A DNA stretch of 64,000 bases from Trogon surrucura (GCA_020746105.1 CM036626.1:10124001-10188000); one strand, 5' to 3'. Positions 13,261 through 25,135 are shown, numbered from the stretch's first letter. Made by a program: numbers and translations. Notes: generated from the letters alone by a model not told the origin.

Positions 13261-14329
13261 AGAGAGGAAAAACGAGCAAGTGCAGCAAGGCTAAAGGAGT
13301 AAGAGAGCATTTCCCATGGCTTAGGCAACAGCAAATGTTTTCTGCTGGGGATTGTTTGCCTAACACCCTGCACAGAGGTGAAGTTGTGCAGCATTTTATA
13401 ATAACTGAGATCCATTTGTTACACACAAAGGTACAGAAGGAGTCCTAATATCTACATGTTCAGATGGGCTTAAATCCAATAGCTCCTCACAACATCGGCT
13501 GTTGAATTTATTATATGCTTATTACAAAGCTAAGAAAGAAGGAATTATCAGCAAATGTCGTATTTGATTTTAAAATATTAACAAAACCATTCTAATCACA
13601 CCTGAAAGCATCATGTGCTACTGAAATGGACCAGAATACTCACCTGCAATTCAAATCCCTACTTATTTCATACATGAAAATGAGCCTGAATGTCTCCTAA
13701 GACTCTTTTTAGGATTCATCCTTGTCATAAAACTGTTGTTAAATTCAGCTGCAAAATTTGCTGCCACTTAGCCCCAAAAGACATACGTGCTGTGATTTAC
13801 ACATGAGCCATGGGACAGAAAGGCTGCAGCACTGAAACTGGATCCAGCCTGGGCTCGGACGCTTGATACCTGAGTGTTTGAAAATAGCTCTGATCTAGGG
13901 CTGTGACTACAGCGTACCTTGATGAGAAAGTCAAGGCTGTGAAGACTGAGTCATGCAGATCAAGATTAAAATGCACCTACAGAACAGGAAAACTTGCACA
14001 CATGGCCATCGCAGAGCATATTTTACACTGGAGTAGTCCGCATTCCTCAGCATCCTCTCATGCGTTAAAAAAATAACTTTTTTTTTTCCGGAAAAGTGGA
14101 TTCTAGTAAAATCAGAAGATAAACCCATGCCTTGGGGACAGCAGGCTCCACATAGGTCCAGTTTTGCAGATGAGGCCAAATGAAAGCAGAACGGAAAACT
14201 CGGAAAAAGTCACCCAGGTGTACACAGCCTGATTTAAAAAAAACTTGTGACGGTTTTCCACAAGACATTTGTATAAGCAAGTTAGGGAAAAATCACCTAC
14301 AGAAACTCATTGTAGGCTGAGCATGACAC

Positions 14330-14592
14330 TGTTTGGAGAACATTCAGAGAACAGTTATCAATGGTATGCTGTTTGGGAGAATATATTAAGGCTGCACAAA
14401 CTAAGAACATTTGGTCCAGAGGAAAGAAGACTGAACATGGATGCGATTGGACTTCAAGTACATAAGAGCACTTCAAAAAGAAAAGGAAGAGTCTGTTCTC
14501 TGTACTTCCAAAAAGGACAGGGATACAAAAAATATAAATAGGCTTACATCGCAACACGGAAGATTCAAATAAGATATCAGAAAAAAAGAACC
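14330..14592 (+). mobile_element. L3/CR1-like LINE 3' fragment
   Basis: GAGGAAAGAAGACTGAACATGG, a CTTCAAGTACATAAGAG block, TTCTCTGTACTTCCAAAAAGG and CACGGAAGATTCAAATAAGATAT follow in order the 3' region of ancient amniote L3/CR1 elements. The equivalent consensus has gaaaagaagactgagggg, cttcaaatacctgaa and ttattctctgtgttc. It is old and heavily diverged. Confidence 0.6.
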
Positions 14593-16169
14593 TATTTCCT
14601 CTCCTTCCCAAACAGCCCTAATGACAGTCAAGTCCCGTGACAGCTAGTGACAAAACCCCTAAAAACATGTTAGCTGGACACCTGAAAAAAACATGATACC
14701 TACCAATCCTTCTTTTGGGTAGGTAGAGGGACAAGATGACCTTAGGATTCCCTTCGAGGAGCAACAGCTCCTGCCATTCCATATATATCTAACAGATGAC
14801 AATTGCTTACTGAAAAGGCACAAAAAGATGCTTATCAATGACACATATAGAAGAGATCTTGCTAATGGGTAAGACAGAAGAAGGTTTACTTTCTTAATGT
14901 CTTTATATTGATCCTAAACTGGACACAGTCACTCCAGGACTTACTGAGTAGTTTTAAAACAACACCTGCTTTTCTTTTGGACGTAACCGCTAAGTTCACA
15001 TGACAAAGCAAGCCATGGTATTTCAAGGAAAAAAAATGGAGTTGTTAGACTGGAAGCTCAATAGCTGGTACTTTCCATCTGATCTGGTGCATTGTCCTCC
15101 AAATCACATGTGTAGGAGAGCCCCTCCTCTCAAGACACCAATGCCACAAGCTGGAATAGATGTGGTACTGCTGCACTGTAACTTCTTGTGGTGTTGCTGA
15201 TGCCCCCAAGAAAGGCTGCCCATCTGTGGTGAAGAGATTCTCCTACCTCGTATAGTGCACAGTCACTTACCTGCATTCAATATTGTGAGCTCAGAGTGAC
15301 AGAAACTCTGTGTACTGCAAAGACGAACAGCTAGATCAGCCACAACGAGAAAGACCCCTAATTTGCAAGCCAGGAGCCACAGGTTGTTTACATCAGAGCA
15401 TCCCAGCCATAAACGTTTAATTAAATCAGTCTTTTTTCAATCATGGTGTATTTTCTACATTACTGCTCATTTTCAAGTTGCAAAGCCTCTCCTGATGTTC
15501 CTTTTTTAAGGCACTGAAATGCCGGACTTGGAAGTTACTGCAAAAGGCAGAAGCCAGGAGGAGCCAAGTGCAGAACGGTAACGCTGGCATTGCTCAATCA
15601 ATCCTCAAGGGTCTTCTGGCTCAAGACGCATGATACCTGCAAAAGTCCCTACAGCAAAATTTCATTCTGCAGTGCATTCTGACAGTGACAGCTTAAAGTT
15701 CAGATGGATAATGAAAATTTCAGTTTTACTAATTTAAAATAGAAGCTGCTCTCACAATCAGGTGAAGAGCACAAGAACTTACGTTGATACCCAAGACAAT
15801 TTTGTGACCAACTTTGGACTGCTCAGCAAAATGAAGAGAAGCTTGATAACATTCAGTAATTAAAAATTCTCCTGAGAATTACAGATCAACGTGAGCTTCA
15901 GTACCAGGTAAAACTAGGAGACAACAATCAAAATCAGACTGGCTAATCATCCTGATAAACATGATTCATTAAGTACCAAAAAAGGAAAAGAAAACTTGTC
16001 ATCTTTAGCATGCTGGAGTTATTAACACATATTCGTAAACTACTGGCTTACCAAAGACATTCTGCAAAAAAAAGCAAAGAAAGGACAGAAGTAAGAATTT
16101 GGCTTTTACGGAATGAAAGTGTTACAAAGCTCCACGTTAACCTTAGTGTTGCTTAATTTCAATTATCTT

Positions 16170-16500
16170 CCAGAAATGGAAGGACTATAACTGGGCAAGA
16201 TTTGCAAATAGCCCAGAGTTAATTTAGCTGACAGGAAGAGGAGGAACTTATGTATCACGAAAGCTGGCTGAAATTGAGTACTGACAAGTGAAAGGTAACC
16301 ACAAAGAACATATAAATTGAACTACACTGATACATTAACAGAAATATCTAAGATAAAAGATTCCGGCATCGCTGTGAACAGCTCAAGAGAACACAGATCT
16401 TGCACACCAGGACGCTGGGGAATAGATGCTTAAGAAAAAAGACAGATATTTCTGAAATTATTAAAATGCCATTGATCAATCTTCATTTTGAAGAGCATAT
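16170..16500 (+). mobile_element. L3/CR1-like LINE ORF2 3' fragment
   Basis: In order: CTGGGCAAGATTTGCAAATAG, CTGGCTGAAATTGAGTACTG, ACAAGTGAAAGGTAACC, ATAAATTGAACTACACTGA, and ATCGCTGTGAACAGCTCAAG. These track the part of L3/CR1 consensus that encodes the end of the reverse transcriptase ORF. It is in the same orientation as the fragment at 14.3 kb but from a more upstream part of the element, so it is probably an independent insertion. Stops interrupt every frame. Confidence 0.6.
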
Positions 16501-19500
16501 TGATTTAATAAAACCATTAGAAGCATGGATAGTTTTCTATAACAACAGAGGTTGCAAAGATTTGCACTTCCGAAGACAGATGACATGTGATAAATTAACA
16601 GCAAGAAGGAAAGGAAATCATGACTTCTGTTCCAGCAGAACACAAAATCAACTGAAAACAGCAAATTAAAACTGCAGTTTCATAATTAGCTTGTGGGCTA
16701 GAGTGCCACAAGGTATCTTGGAAAATGCGTTTCAGCAATTTTTTTAATGATTGTGTATTTGTCCGGACAACAGCAAAACCCACATTTACACTAGACAGAA
16801 CAAAATTATGAATCTTCAGGCTTATATGACACAAGATACCCACCAAGTGTGAGGAGTCTGGGGAAGCATTTCCCTTACAAGTAGGTTATGCCATAATTAT
16901 CCATGGCAGAAGGTTTTGTACTTTCCAAGAGTGTGATGTTGGAAACATTAAATGCTAATCTTATGGAATCTATCCCTATCTTCCCACAAATCTGCTATAA
17001 AGCAGGAGAGAAGAAAAATGAGGTAAGGGAGTTTGAGCAACTCGAATATATCAGCCCACAAAGCTCCCTCACATCCAGCAGCACGCCATGCATGGTGTGC
17101 TACAGACAGCTGACATCAGCAGATCAAAAATGGTGAAAACTCTTCAGGCAGATCTTCCGCATTAACAGCCACATAGAGCTGCAGAAGCGCCAATGTAAGT
17201 CGCTGACGGGGACAGAGAATCCTCCCTGCACTGACAGCACCACAACTGGAGCAAGCTGACAAAGGGGCAAGGCTGTTCCAAGTGCCATGGTGAAACAATC
17301 CAACAATTCACTTACGTGTCATGCAGTTTTGAGACCTTACGTATGATCTGTGAATCTACAGATCCCCTTTAAACTTTAGAACAGAGAAGGTCTGATCAGG
17401 AAGATGAATGCCACCACGAAAACGTTTTCCGATGATTCGACTCAAGAAGCAAAATACACCTGCAGGCAGAAGGGTGCGAGCTAATCCCTGTTGTGCTACA
17501 GCCCTACAGAGACAGCTCATCCTTCTGCAATTCCGAACTGCCAGTCAAAGCTTTAACATCTTAATGCACAGCATGCTCTAATTAAAATTTCTAATTAAGG
17601 GGGGTAGAACACTAACCAGCAAAACTAATGTTGCAAATTAGCAAGCCTTGTGCACAAACTGAAGGTGCTCTTCGTTGTTCTTTCATAGACCATATTAACG
17701 TCAGTATTTTAAGCAAGTAATTCTGAGCAAAGTTACCATGAGTTCAGAGTTCACTCGTGGCCATTTTAGTAGTGGAAGACAAGTAATGCTTCCTAACAAA
17801 GACTTTTTTGTTAGGGTGCATGGCACACAACAGACAATCCACCTTATCATCTGCCTTTGGAACTGTACTGAAGAGTACTGGAACAACCACCCACAAGGCC
17901 AGTAACATCAGACTCAGAAGTGGCCTTCACGTGGTAGGTGAGTGAAATGTGGAAAGACAAAAGCAGCAGGAGCTCCAGTCTGAAGACTGAGCTCCACACC
18001 TGCAGCATCCCACATATGACAGTGGACAACTCACCTCATTCTTCCAGTCCTGTGCCCATCAGTTGGGTATGGATTTACAATTGACTCTGATATGTTAGTT
18101 GCAGTAAGTAACATTTTTGAAATACATCATACACCAAGGGCAAAAATTGTCAAATACTGCGAGCACTTGAAATGGATAAATCAAAATGCCCAGACACAGA
18201 AATGAAAATAAAGAACTGCAATACTTACTGAGGAATGGAAAACCCATTCTATCCTAAACTAAGCCCACTAACAACTGTAATTAAAACCAGCATCGCACAC
18301 ACACCACGAAATGTGGGAAAAACTCCATATTCTGGTGTTGGCAACAGGAAATAAGCACGCTCACCGTAGTCTCTCTCTTCCTACGTATTGTCTACGGTGG
18401 AGCTACAACCATATAAAATGACATTTTTAACCTATTTTTGCACAGAAGAGCAGGAGCACATTTTGGAGGATCCCAGAGGACTACTCGCCTTTCTCCAATA
18501 TCTTGCTTAAACACAACCTCATCAAACCCTTGAATTCCTTCTGGATGCCCATCACCTAGCAAGACCAGCCTCACCACAGACTGCAGTCACACAGTTCCTT
18601 CTCCCAGGCCTGGCAGGTTAGCTCCCTGTCCTAGGCTCTATCTCATAATTATTCTGTTTACGTCTTCAGTAAGTTTGGGTAAAACTCACGTGTTTGCATA
18701 TGAAGAGCTTTCCAGCTCACTTTGGGTATTAAACTAAAAGGAAAACACAAAGAGATTTTAAAAACACTAATCAGGTAGCAGTCCTCTGCTGCCTTTCATC
18801 CTTCATTTCACAAGATCCCAGAGCAGATCTTTTCAGATGTAAATACAGAGCTGCTCTCCCGGCAGTGAGATGCAGACAGTCCCGGGGTGGAACACGACTG
18901 CTTTAGGACATGACTGCAGCATTACAACTCCTCACGTTGCTGGGCTCTCACTTTTGCTCTGCCACCCTGTGGCTGTTCAACTGCAGAGTTGACAAGCAAG
19001 GAAAGCACCTCCTGCCCAGAAAGAGATGTCTCGTACAGGCCAAGAACTCCGCCAGTTCAGACGGCTCGTTTTTCCATAGTTAGGTACTCACAACCAATTA
19101 GCTCAATTGGTAGGATTTGAGGAAAAGAGCCGCTTTCAGCTGGGCCAGAAACACACTCAGAAAGGACACTCGTACTTCAAGGTGTGGTCAACACACTGGA
19201 GTAAATGGCTCTGCCTCAGTCATTGAATGCACTGTAGTCTTTAATAGAAACTGTTCTTTGAGAGATAAGTTGCAAGCTTGATTCAAAATCTTCATTATCA
19301 ATGCCAGCACATACCCCATTTTTAGGTGGGGAGATTTAGTTTTGATTCCAAGCAAAGGATGCCACCTACTGAACCCTCGGTACCGCAATTGCAGGCTTCA
19401 ACCCTCACGGCTCAAGACCTCTGGCAGGATCACAAACCAGACTGCAGTCCCAAAATGAATTCCAAGGAAAAGCAGAAAACAGGCTTGTGAAAACAAAGCT

Positions 19501-21422
19501 TTTCTCCCCGCTACTCTCCCCACAACCCAGAGATGTATTACTCACTAAACATCCGCACGGCCGTAATGATTTCTAGTTCTGCAACACTGACAACCTTAGC
19601 ACTATTTAAAAACCTCCTTACATCTTTTATTCCATTTTGGATTCACTGTAATACAGACTGACAATATATGCTAGTACAGTACATTCTGCAACATCTAACC
19701 CCTGTTCCCAGTTGCCATTCTTAACTTCACGGCTTAATGACACGGAGTCAGTAGATCATAATATGACCCTGTTAATATTTTTTTAATGCCATTTTTACAA
19801 ATTACAGCATAATGCACTGATTACAAGGATGAAAGGGAAGTCTCTACGTCTGTCTGGAAACCAAATAAAAGAATGTTTGAACATCTGTTCATCCTACAAA
19901 TGTCTTTAAAAGCTTTGATTTTCCCATAATCATTTTGTTCCACCATTTCACCCTTTTTCGAATGTGTATCCAACAGCCTCAGGACAGCAGTCAGAGATCT
20001 GCAGTACTAGCACATTACAATCAAAGTTCTTGGGCACACAGTTCAGTTCTCCTTTGGAATTAAAAATGGGGAAAAACACAAAGGCACACACTGGTCTCCA
20101 ACTCCAGGTATCTACCTCTCCAGCTCTCTGTCCGACACAAACCTCTGCTGGGGCAGCAAAATGAAAGGACAGAGCTTTGGCTAGAGGCTTTACAGGCAGC
20201 ATTACAAAGTAAGTAGGAGGACAGGATATGGTGGTGGGTGAAGGACTCACATGAGGCACAGCACATGTGTCTCCACACCACTGCTCCAGCTGGGTCAGTA
20301 CTTGCTGTTCACGAGCCTGCCCAAGTCACAGCCCAAGTGCCTGAACACGAGCAGCTACTCACCACAGACAGGAGCTGGCGTAAGCTGCGGGGCAAAAGCC
20401 TTTCCAACCACACTGGCTCTCAACACCAGCTGTGGGAGCACCTGCCAGCACCTGGATTCACACCTTCTCCTGAGGTGAGCGCAGAGCCAGAACAAGGAGA
20501 AGCAAAGATGGGAAATAAGAGCACTGCAGAGGAGGTGGTCTTGGACTCAGAGGATGGAAGAAAGATGCTGAGTTAGCGCACTAGTCTGGAAACAAGATGG
20601 AAGACGGGGAGAAAGAATTTAAGAAGGTTATTACAGGAGACTGAAAGAGAAAGGGACTGCAGTCCAACTCTGGAAGCTGGTGCTGCTCCCTCCCTTGGAA
20701 TACCCAAAGCAAATAAACCATGGAACCCTTAGCACTAGAAGACTCTTCACCCAAGCAGAGGACTGCAAAACTAAGTATTCAGGACTAATGAGTTTTCAAA
20801 CAGGTTAAGTTCCGTAACAAGTGACTCATTGATCCTGCTCCAGACAACACACAGTGAAGAGGGGAAAACATTAACCAGATAGTGCTTTATAGAAATACAT
20901 ACCACCATGTACACTGACAGTCTCCTCCTCCAGAACTATTAAAAAATGCCTTAGAAATGAGAAAGACAAAAACTGGTAAGTATAAAGCTAAGAACTCTCG
21001 ACAAACCAACAACATCCTACAGCAGGCCACCTCTCCTGATGACTGCCTTTTCTCTTTCCAAACCTCTAAGCAGAGTTGGCAGAATTTAGTGACTCATTTA
21101 AAATTTGACAAGAACATTAGAACTATACAGATAAAAATGTAAACTCCTTAATAATTCACTTCTAATTATTATTTTTTATAATTTTTTTATTCCAATAACT
21201 TTAGACTAACCTGGGATGGTTATAACAGCATTCTTTCTATGTCATATGTTTCTCTAGCTTCCATCACTGCAGAATCTTAAGCGGAGGTAACAGTGCCGAG
21301 TACAAAACAGGATTTGATAAAGGCTTTAAAGAAAGATAACATAATAAATATTCTTTCTAAAGACTGCCTTTGGGGGTGTCTGGGAAGGGAGAGAAAGAGG
21401 GAAGGAGAGGTGATAGGGGTGT
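16501..21422. other. Intergenic 3' flank, no gene recognised
   Basis: Many short frames but none with recognisable homology. No tRNA-like fold or TE consensus was noted. AT-rich sequence occurs at 21150-21195 around the distal AATAAA. Confidence 0.5.
21186..21191 (-). promoter_or_regulatory. Candidate distal AATAAA poly(A) signal
   Basis: TTTATT on the plus strand is AATAAA on the EEFSEC strand, about 1.9 kb after the stop. It is the first canonical hexamer I found downstream of the gene. If used, the palindrome cluster at 21.4-22.2 kb would be in the 3' UTR. Confidence 0.25.
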
Positions 21423-21660
21423 GAAATGCATTTCTTTTTCATTATAGAAGGATACATTTTCCAGCAAGGCTGGCAGCACAAGTCACATTAAGCCATAGCT
21501 GAAGTTGCCTGCCTAATTCCTCTGGGATCACACTGAAAGCATACCCCATAATCTTAAGGGATGTGCTAAAGCTTTGCTGGGACTCACTCAGCAGAAACTG
21601 TTTGGGATTATTGCACAAAGCACTAATTCTGTTCCGATTTAAAGGGGCACCATCAACCTA
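21423..21660. promoter_or_regulatory. Candidate non-coding element beginning with a 12-bp palindrome
   Basis: Starts with the perfect palindrome GAAATGCATTTC (21423-21434). It continues into low-repeat sequence with GCTAATTC-like and GATTATTGCACAA motifs. No frame or TE. It lies 1.4-1.7 kb beyond the EEFSEC stop. Confidence 0.3.
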
Positions 21661-21840
21661 GTTTAGACACCAGACATGTCCTGTCTCACAACTGTCCAGT
21701 TGTAAATGTCCTCTCAATAGCTGATATTTTTGCCATCTGTATCCACTTTGGTACCTGGAAATGAAAAGGAAAGACTGAAAAAACCCCCAGGATCATGTTA
21801 GCATGATGAACTCATGCCCATCAATAGATATTTGATTAAT

Positions 21841-21875
21841 AACACTTCAAGTGTTTAATCACTTTAAGTGATTAA
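21841..21875. repeat. Two overlapping palindromes with NK2-type half-sites
   Basis: AACACTT-C-AAGTGTT spans 21841-21855 and TTAATCACTT-T-AAGTGATTAA spans 21855-21875; both are perfect with a one-base centre and share base 21855. They hold TCAAGTG (21847-21853) and TTAAGTG (21864-21870), the two accepted NK2 homeodomain consensus forms, plus the mirrored half-sites. Occupancy by NKX2 factors is inference. Confidence 0.85.
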
Positions 21876-22126
21876 TAATAAGAATGAATGTGGTGATCTA
21901 TTACAGTTGTGTACTTCCATGTGCAACTAATGCACTTACATTATACATGCAGTGATCTTCTACGTCTGGCTTCAGCGAATGGGTCACAGGCTGCTATTTA
22001 ACACCAACAAGCAGAGGCACACTTTGTTCAAAGGACAGGAACTAACACTTTTGGTGCGGCCAAGCCCAAGTTGAATTTCTGTTCCAGACTGCAGCTTTCA
22101 TACCTGTGGAATTATTGTTAGTTTTC

Positions 22127-22147
22127 ATGTTAAGGTATCCTTAACAT
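22127..22147. repeat. 21-nt palindrome, 9-bp arms
   Basis: ATGTTAAGG, centre TAT, then CCTTAACAT, with perfect arms. It lies about 250 bp from the NK2-type palindromes and 0.93 kb after the EEFSEC stop, so it may be transcribed and fold as an RNA hairpin with a 3-nt loop. Confidence 0.85.
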
Positions 22148-22499
22148 TACCAGTGCTCTCCTTGTTATGAGCCTAGGACATGAAATTGAGAGGAAGAACT
22201 AAAGCAGCCATGAAATCCCTATAAAAGAACTAATGGTTTCTAAAGCATCTTGGAGATATTCATTTTACAAGGCTTATGCTGCAATCTTCTATCATTATTT
22301 TAATGAAATAAAGCCCTTGACTGTTTCCAGAGGCAACTTTTTCTTTCACGCACAAAAGACATTTTGGTTACAAAGAAAGAAAACGATTCTGGAATAGGAT
22401 TCGCCACAGAATAGGCAGGAAATTCAGAAAAGCTATATAAAATGTCATGAAGATAGGTTCAGAACCTTTGGAACAGCAACCAGACCAATTAAGACTCTC

Positions 22500-23077
22500 A
22501 GTAACACCCATCATTGTGTTTAATATGAAAAACATTTCTAGATACAAACCACATTCATAAAAAAAGATCCATACCATCTCTCAGACAGCATCTTACATAG
22601 TTGCAGCTGAAGGAATGTGAAACATTCATTTTAGGTTTTACCTATTGTATTATGTGATTTCTGTCCCCCACTTTCCTCAGGGAAGTAAACTCAATCAGCT
22701 TCACTTTGTGGGTTGCATGAAAATCACATCTCAACTATATCTAGATTAATATTGGCAGTAAACTTTTAAATCAAGAGGAAATTCAAAACAATTCTCCAGA
22801 AAAATACTGCTATTGGAGCACACACCAGAGCATGCTGATCCATTCTCCGAGAGGCCATAAAGATTCACATCGCAAAGATGACAAATGAAGCAGATTCTAA
22901 CAGAACAAAACCAGATTACAGAGATTTTGGAAGTGGGCACATAGTCGGCAGGAGCTTCCAGGCTCTGTTTGCGAGGAAAGAACAGGTATAATGTGTTCAG
23001 ACAAGAAACACATTCCACCTGAACTCATTTCAGAGTCCGGTCTTTTGGGTGCTTGATAGTAGGCCTCTCCTGCTTCC
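22500..23077 (-). other. EEFSEC: Probable EEFSEC 3' UTR
   Basis: Sequence immediately after the TGA on the minus strand. It has no continuing frame. The end is a guess tied to ATTAAA at 22519-22524; if that signal is not used, the UTR could run to the AATAAA at 21186-21191. Transcript ends cannot be seen from DNA alone. Confidence 0.45.
22519..22524 (-). promoter_or_regulatory. Candidate poly(A) signal ATTAAA for EEFSEC
   Basis: The plus strand TTTAAT reads ATTAAA on the gene strand, 554 nt after the stop codon. ATTAAA is the commonest variant hexamer. Another ATTAAA lies at 22299-22304. Chance occurrence in AT-rich DNA is likely enough that confidence is low. Confidence 0.35.
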
Positions 23078-23262
23078 TCAGGATTGAATCATTTTCTTCT
23101 GGGTGTCAAAGACATATCTCTTAAAGAGAAGAGAGATAGTAACAGGTTGGGCTGAATCATTCTTGCTGCTTTCATCCTCTTTGGTTGTATCCCCCTTGCC
23201 TGCCTTAGATTTCTTCTTGGAGGCAACAGTAAGAAGCATCTTGGTATCTGGCTTCAGCCCAT
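23078..23262 (-). CDS. EEFSEC: EEFSEC terminal coding exon (C-terminal 60 residues plus stop)
   Basis: Last coding exon of the selenocysteine-specific elongation factor, a GTPase that delivers Sec-tRNA to UGA codons on ribosomes together with SECIS-binding protein 2. Read on the minus strand, the exon opens after a CCAG acceptor with two bases that complete an Asp codon begun in the upstream exon. It then encodes GLKPDTKMLLTVASKKK, a basic, probably nuclear-localising, stretch (SKKKSKAGKG), an acidic linker (KEDESSKNDS), and the conserved end FKRYVFDTQKKMIQS before TGA at 23078-23080. The ending matches the vertebrate EEFSEC C-terminus as I remember it, with the usual FKRYVFDT block. The length of 185 nt is 2 plus 61 codons. 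The acceptor is preceded by an uninterrupted T20 tract. No frameshift or stop interrupts it. The call rests on recognition of the family, not on a search. Confidence 0.95.
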
Positions 23263-23286
23263 CTGGAAAAAAAAAAAAAAAAAAAA
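23263..23286 (-). promoter_or_regulatory. Splice acceptor of the EEFSEC terminal exon with T20 tract
   Basis: The plus strand reads CTGG followed by 20 A, so the transcript has 20 uninterrupted U then CCAG before the exon. This is an unusually pure polypyrimidine tract. Homopolymers of this length are usually length-polymorphic, and changes in such tracts can alter exon inclusion in other genes. Confidence 0.85.
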
Positions 23287-24398
23287 GGACATAATGACAA
23301 CTGCACTCAACACATCACGTTTCAGTACAACTGGAAAAAACAAGAAAACAAACAGGTAAGTTTACTTCTGAAATCAACCTAAGGAAACGAGAAAATAAAT
23401 CAGATGGCATTAGGAAAGCTACATTTTTGCATCACACTTCAGGAATGTGGTATCTCACACGAAAAATAAGAAAAGCCTTCAAGAGCAGTTCACAAAAGTA
23501 GTATCACAAATCCAGTGCAGTATCCTGGTCGTATCATTCAAAAGCTTTTAAAGTATTAAGTTCAGGCAAAAATTTAAATAAGCCAGACGAACTTGCCTGG
23601 TCTAGGCTTTTTACTCAGCAGACCTTGCCTAGTATTTACACACATCTCCCAAAGTTTTTTCTTGACTCTATGAATATTTATAGAAATAAAAGTCATGAAT
23701 GGAAAACAACTGGTAAAATACTAGAACTATATAGTGTCCCAAGAGTCAGAAGGTTCTTAAATGTCTTTCATCCTATTTCCCAGACCTGTCCGAAGAATAC
23801 CTTTAGGTTTTAACGTATTACACAGTTTTATGCTTGGGTTTTTTGTTAAAACAGTATTTGCTAAGAGTTTCTATTGTCACAGTTCAGAGGAACTAGAACG
23901 AAACTGTGTAGGATTCTGGGGATCTAGCATAAATCTTTCTCCAAACGCTTGTGCCAAACAAAAATATTTGTCGTTTACTTCCTAAATAGCTAGAGTTTAT
24001 TACACTTCTATTTTTTTCTTTTAGCTTGACACATGGGTGACATTTTAGATAAGAAACATGAAACAGCAAAGTCCAAGAAACGGTTGTAAAGCAAGAAAGA
24101 TGCAGCTCCTAAAAGACCTCTCCTGAAGAACCACTTTAAAGTAGAAGACGTGAAACTCCTTGGAAGCTTATTCAGCACCACCTGAACGTGCCACAATGTG
24201 GTTCTCAGGCATTTGGCCAAATTCAGTTCAGGTATTTTTAACCTGTGGTATCACATAACCTTATCTCAAACACTTAATCAGCTTCTTTCCCCTCATACTG
24301 AAATTCAGATGTGGATTCTCATATCACAGCCTGACAAAAAGATTGAGATGCTTATGATTTACTGGAGACAGGAGGTCTACAAGCACAGGTGATCTGCT

Positions 24399-24633
24399 CC
24401 GGCGCAGACACGTCTGGAGGCACGCACAGCTGACTGCGGGGGGACACGGCACCACAGACCAACTTCTCATCTGGCTGTGTCAGGGAGCAAATTGCTCCGG
24501 GCGGCATCCCCACCGCACGGCCAGCCGAAGGAGGGCAACGAGGAGGCGTTGGAGCAAAACCAGGAAACCGCCCGTTTGCCCTTTCATCAGCGGGGGCTGT
24601 AAAACAGCCCCACCGCCCTGCGGCACAGCTACG
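24399..24633. promoter_or_regulatory. Small CpG cluster in the last EEFSEC intron
   Basis: I count 19 CpG dinucleotides in 235 bp, against roughly one per 100 bp in most of the window. It is GC-rich and non-repetitive. It could be an orphan CpG island, an alternative or antisense promoter, or a remnant. No TATA box or reading frame supports a promoter directly. Confidence 0.45.
24593..24611. repeat. GC-rich hairpin within the CpG cluster
   Basis: GGGGCTGT, loop AAA, ACAGCCCC: a perfect 8-bp stem, strong for its size. Confidence 0.7.
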
Positions 24634-24929
24634 GGGAGGCTTCTGGAGATACAGGGGTCTTGCTTATTTCAAAAACTGCAAGAGTACAAAGAGAAAAGCA
24701 ACACGTTATCTGTTGGAAGTACGTAACTGCACTTTACACTAGGGCTGCACAAGTCCAATACCGAGCAGAAACAACTTGGCAGAGTTCTGTGAGACCTCGC
24801 GGTTCACACTCGAGGCAGCAGCTGTTTTTTTTCAGATGGCAGAACACAAAAAAAATAGTAACGATTATTTCACTGTGAAAATAACAAAGGCTGGTTTTCC
24901 TTGATGGGCGAGAAGTCTGATAACGACTA

Positions 24930-25135
24930 TCTTTGCTTGCGCAAGCTTCAATTAATCAAACTAGATACTACAGTGTGTCCTGTCCCCATATTTATTATAT
25001 GGTTTTATTACGCTGTGCAGTCATGTTTGATGCAGCTGTTCAATTTTTTTTTAATTGGATGCTTTCATATAAATCCCGTTAATATCATTAGCCTTACAAT
25101 CACTCCATCTTCATTATAAAAAATAATTTAAAGTT
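24930..25135. promoter_or_regulatory. Candidate AT-rich non-coding element
   Basis: Homeodomain-type CAATTAATCAAAC, a TTAATTGGATG segment, and TAATATCATTAGCC occur in 200 bp of non-repetitive sequence. No TE. This is pattern resemblance only. Confidence 0.3.

Noticed and set aside
21361-21421. G-rich stretch downstream of EEFSEC as a G-quadruplex
   Set aside because: One loop is nine bases, outside the canonical 1-7 rule; kept out of the feature list.
1-22400. Possible DNAJB8 or GATA2 exon in the 3' flank, expected from mammalian gene order
   Set aside because: No J-domain HPD motif or GATA zinc-finger coding pattern was seen in any frame.
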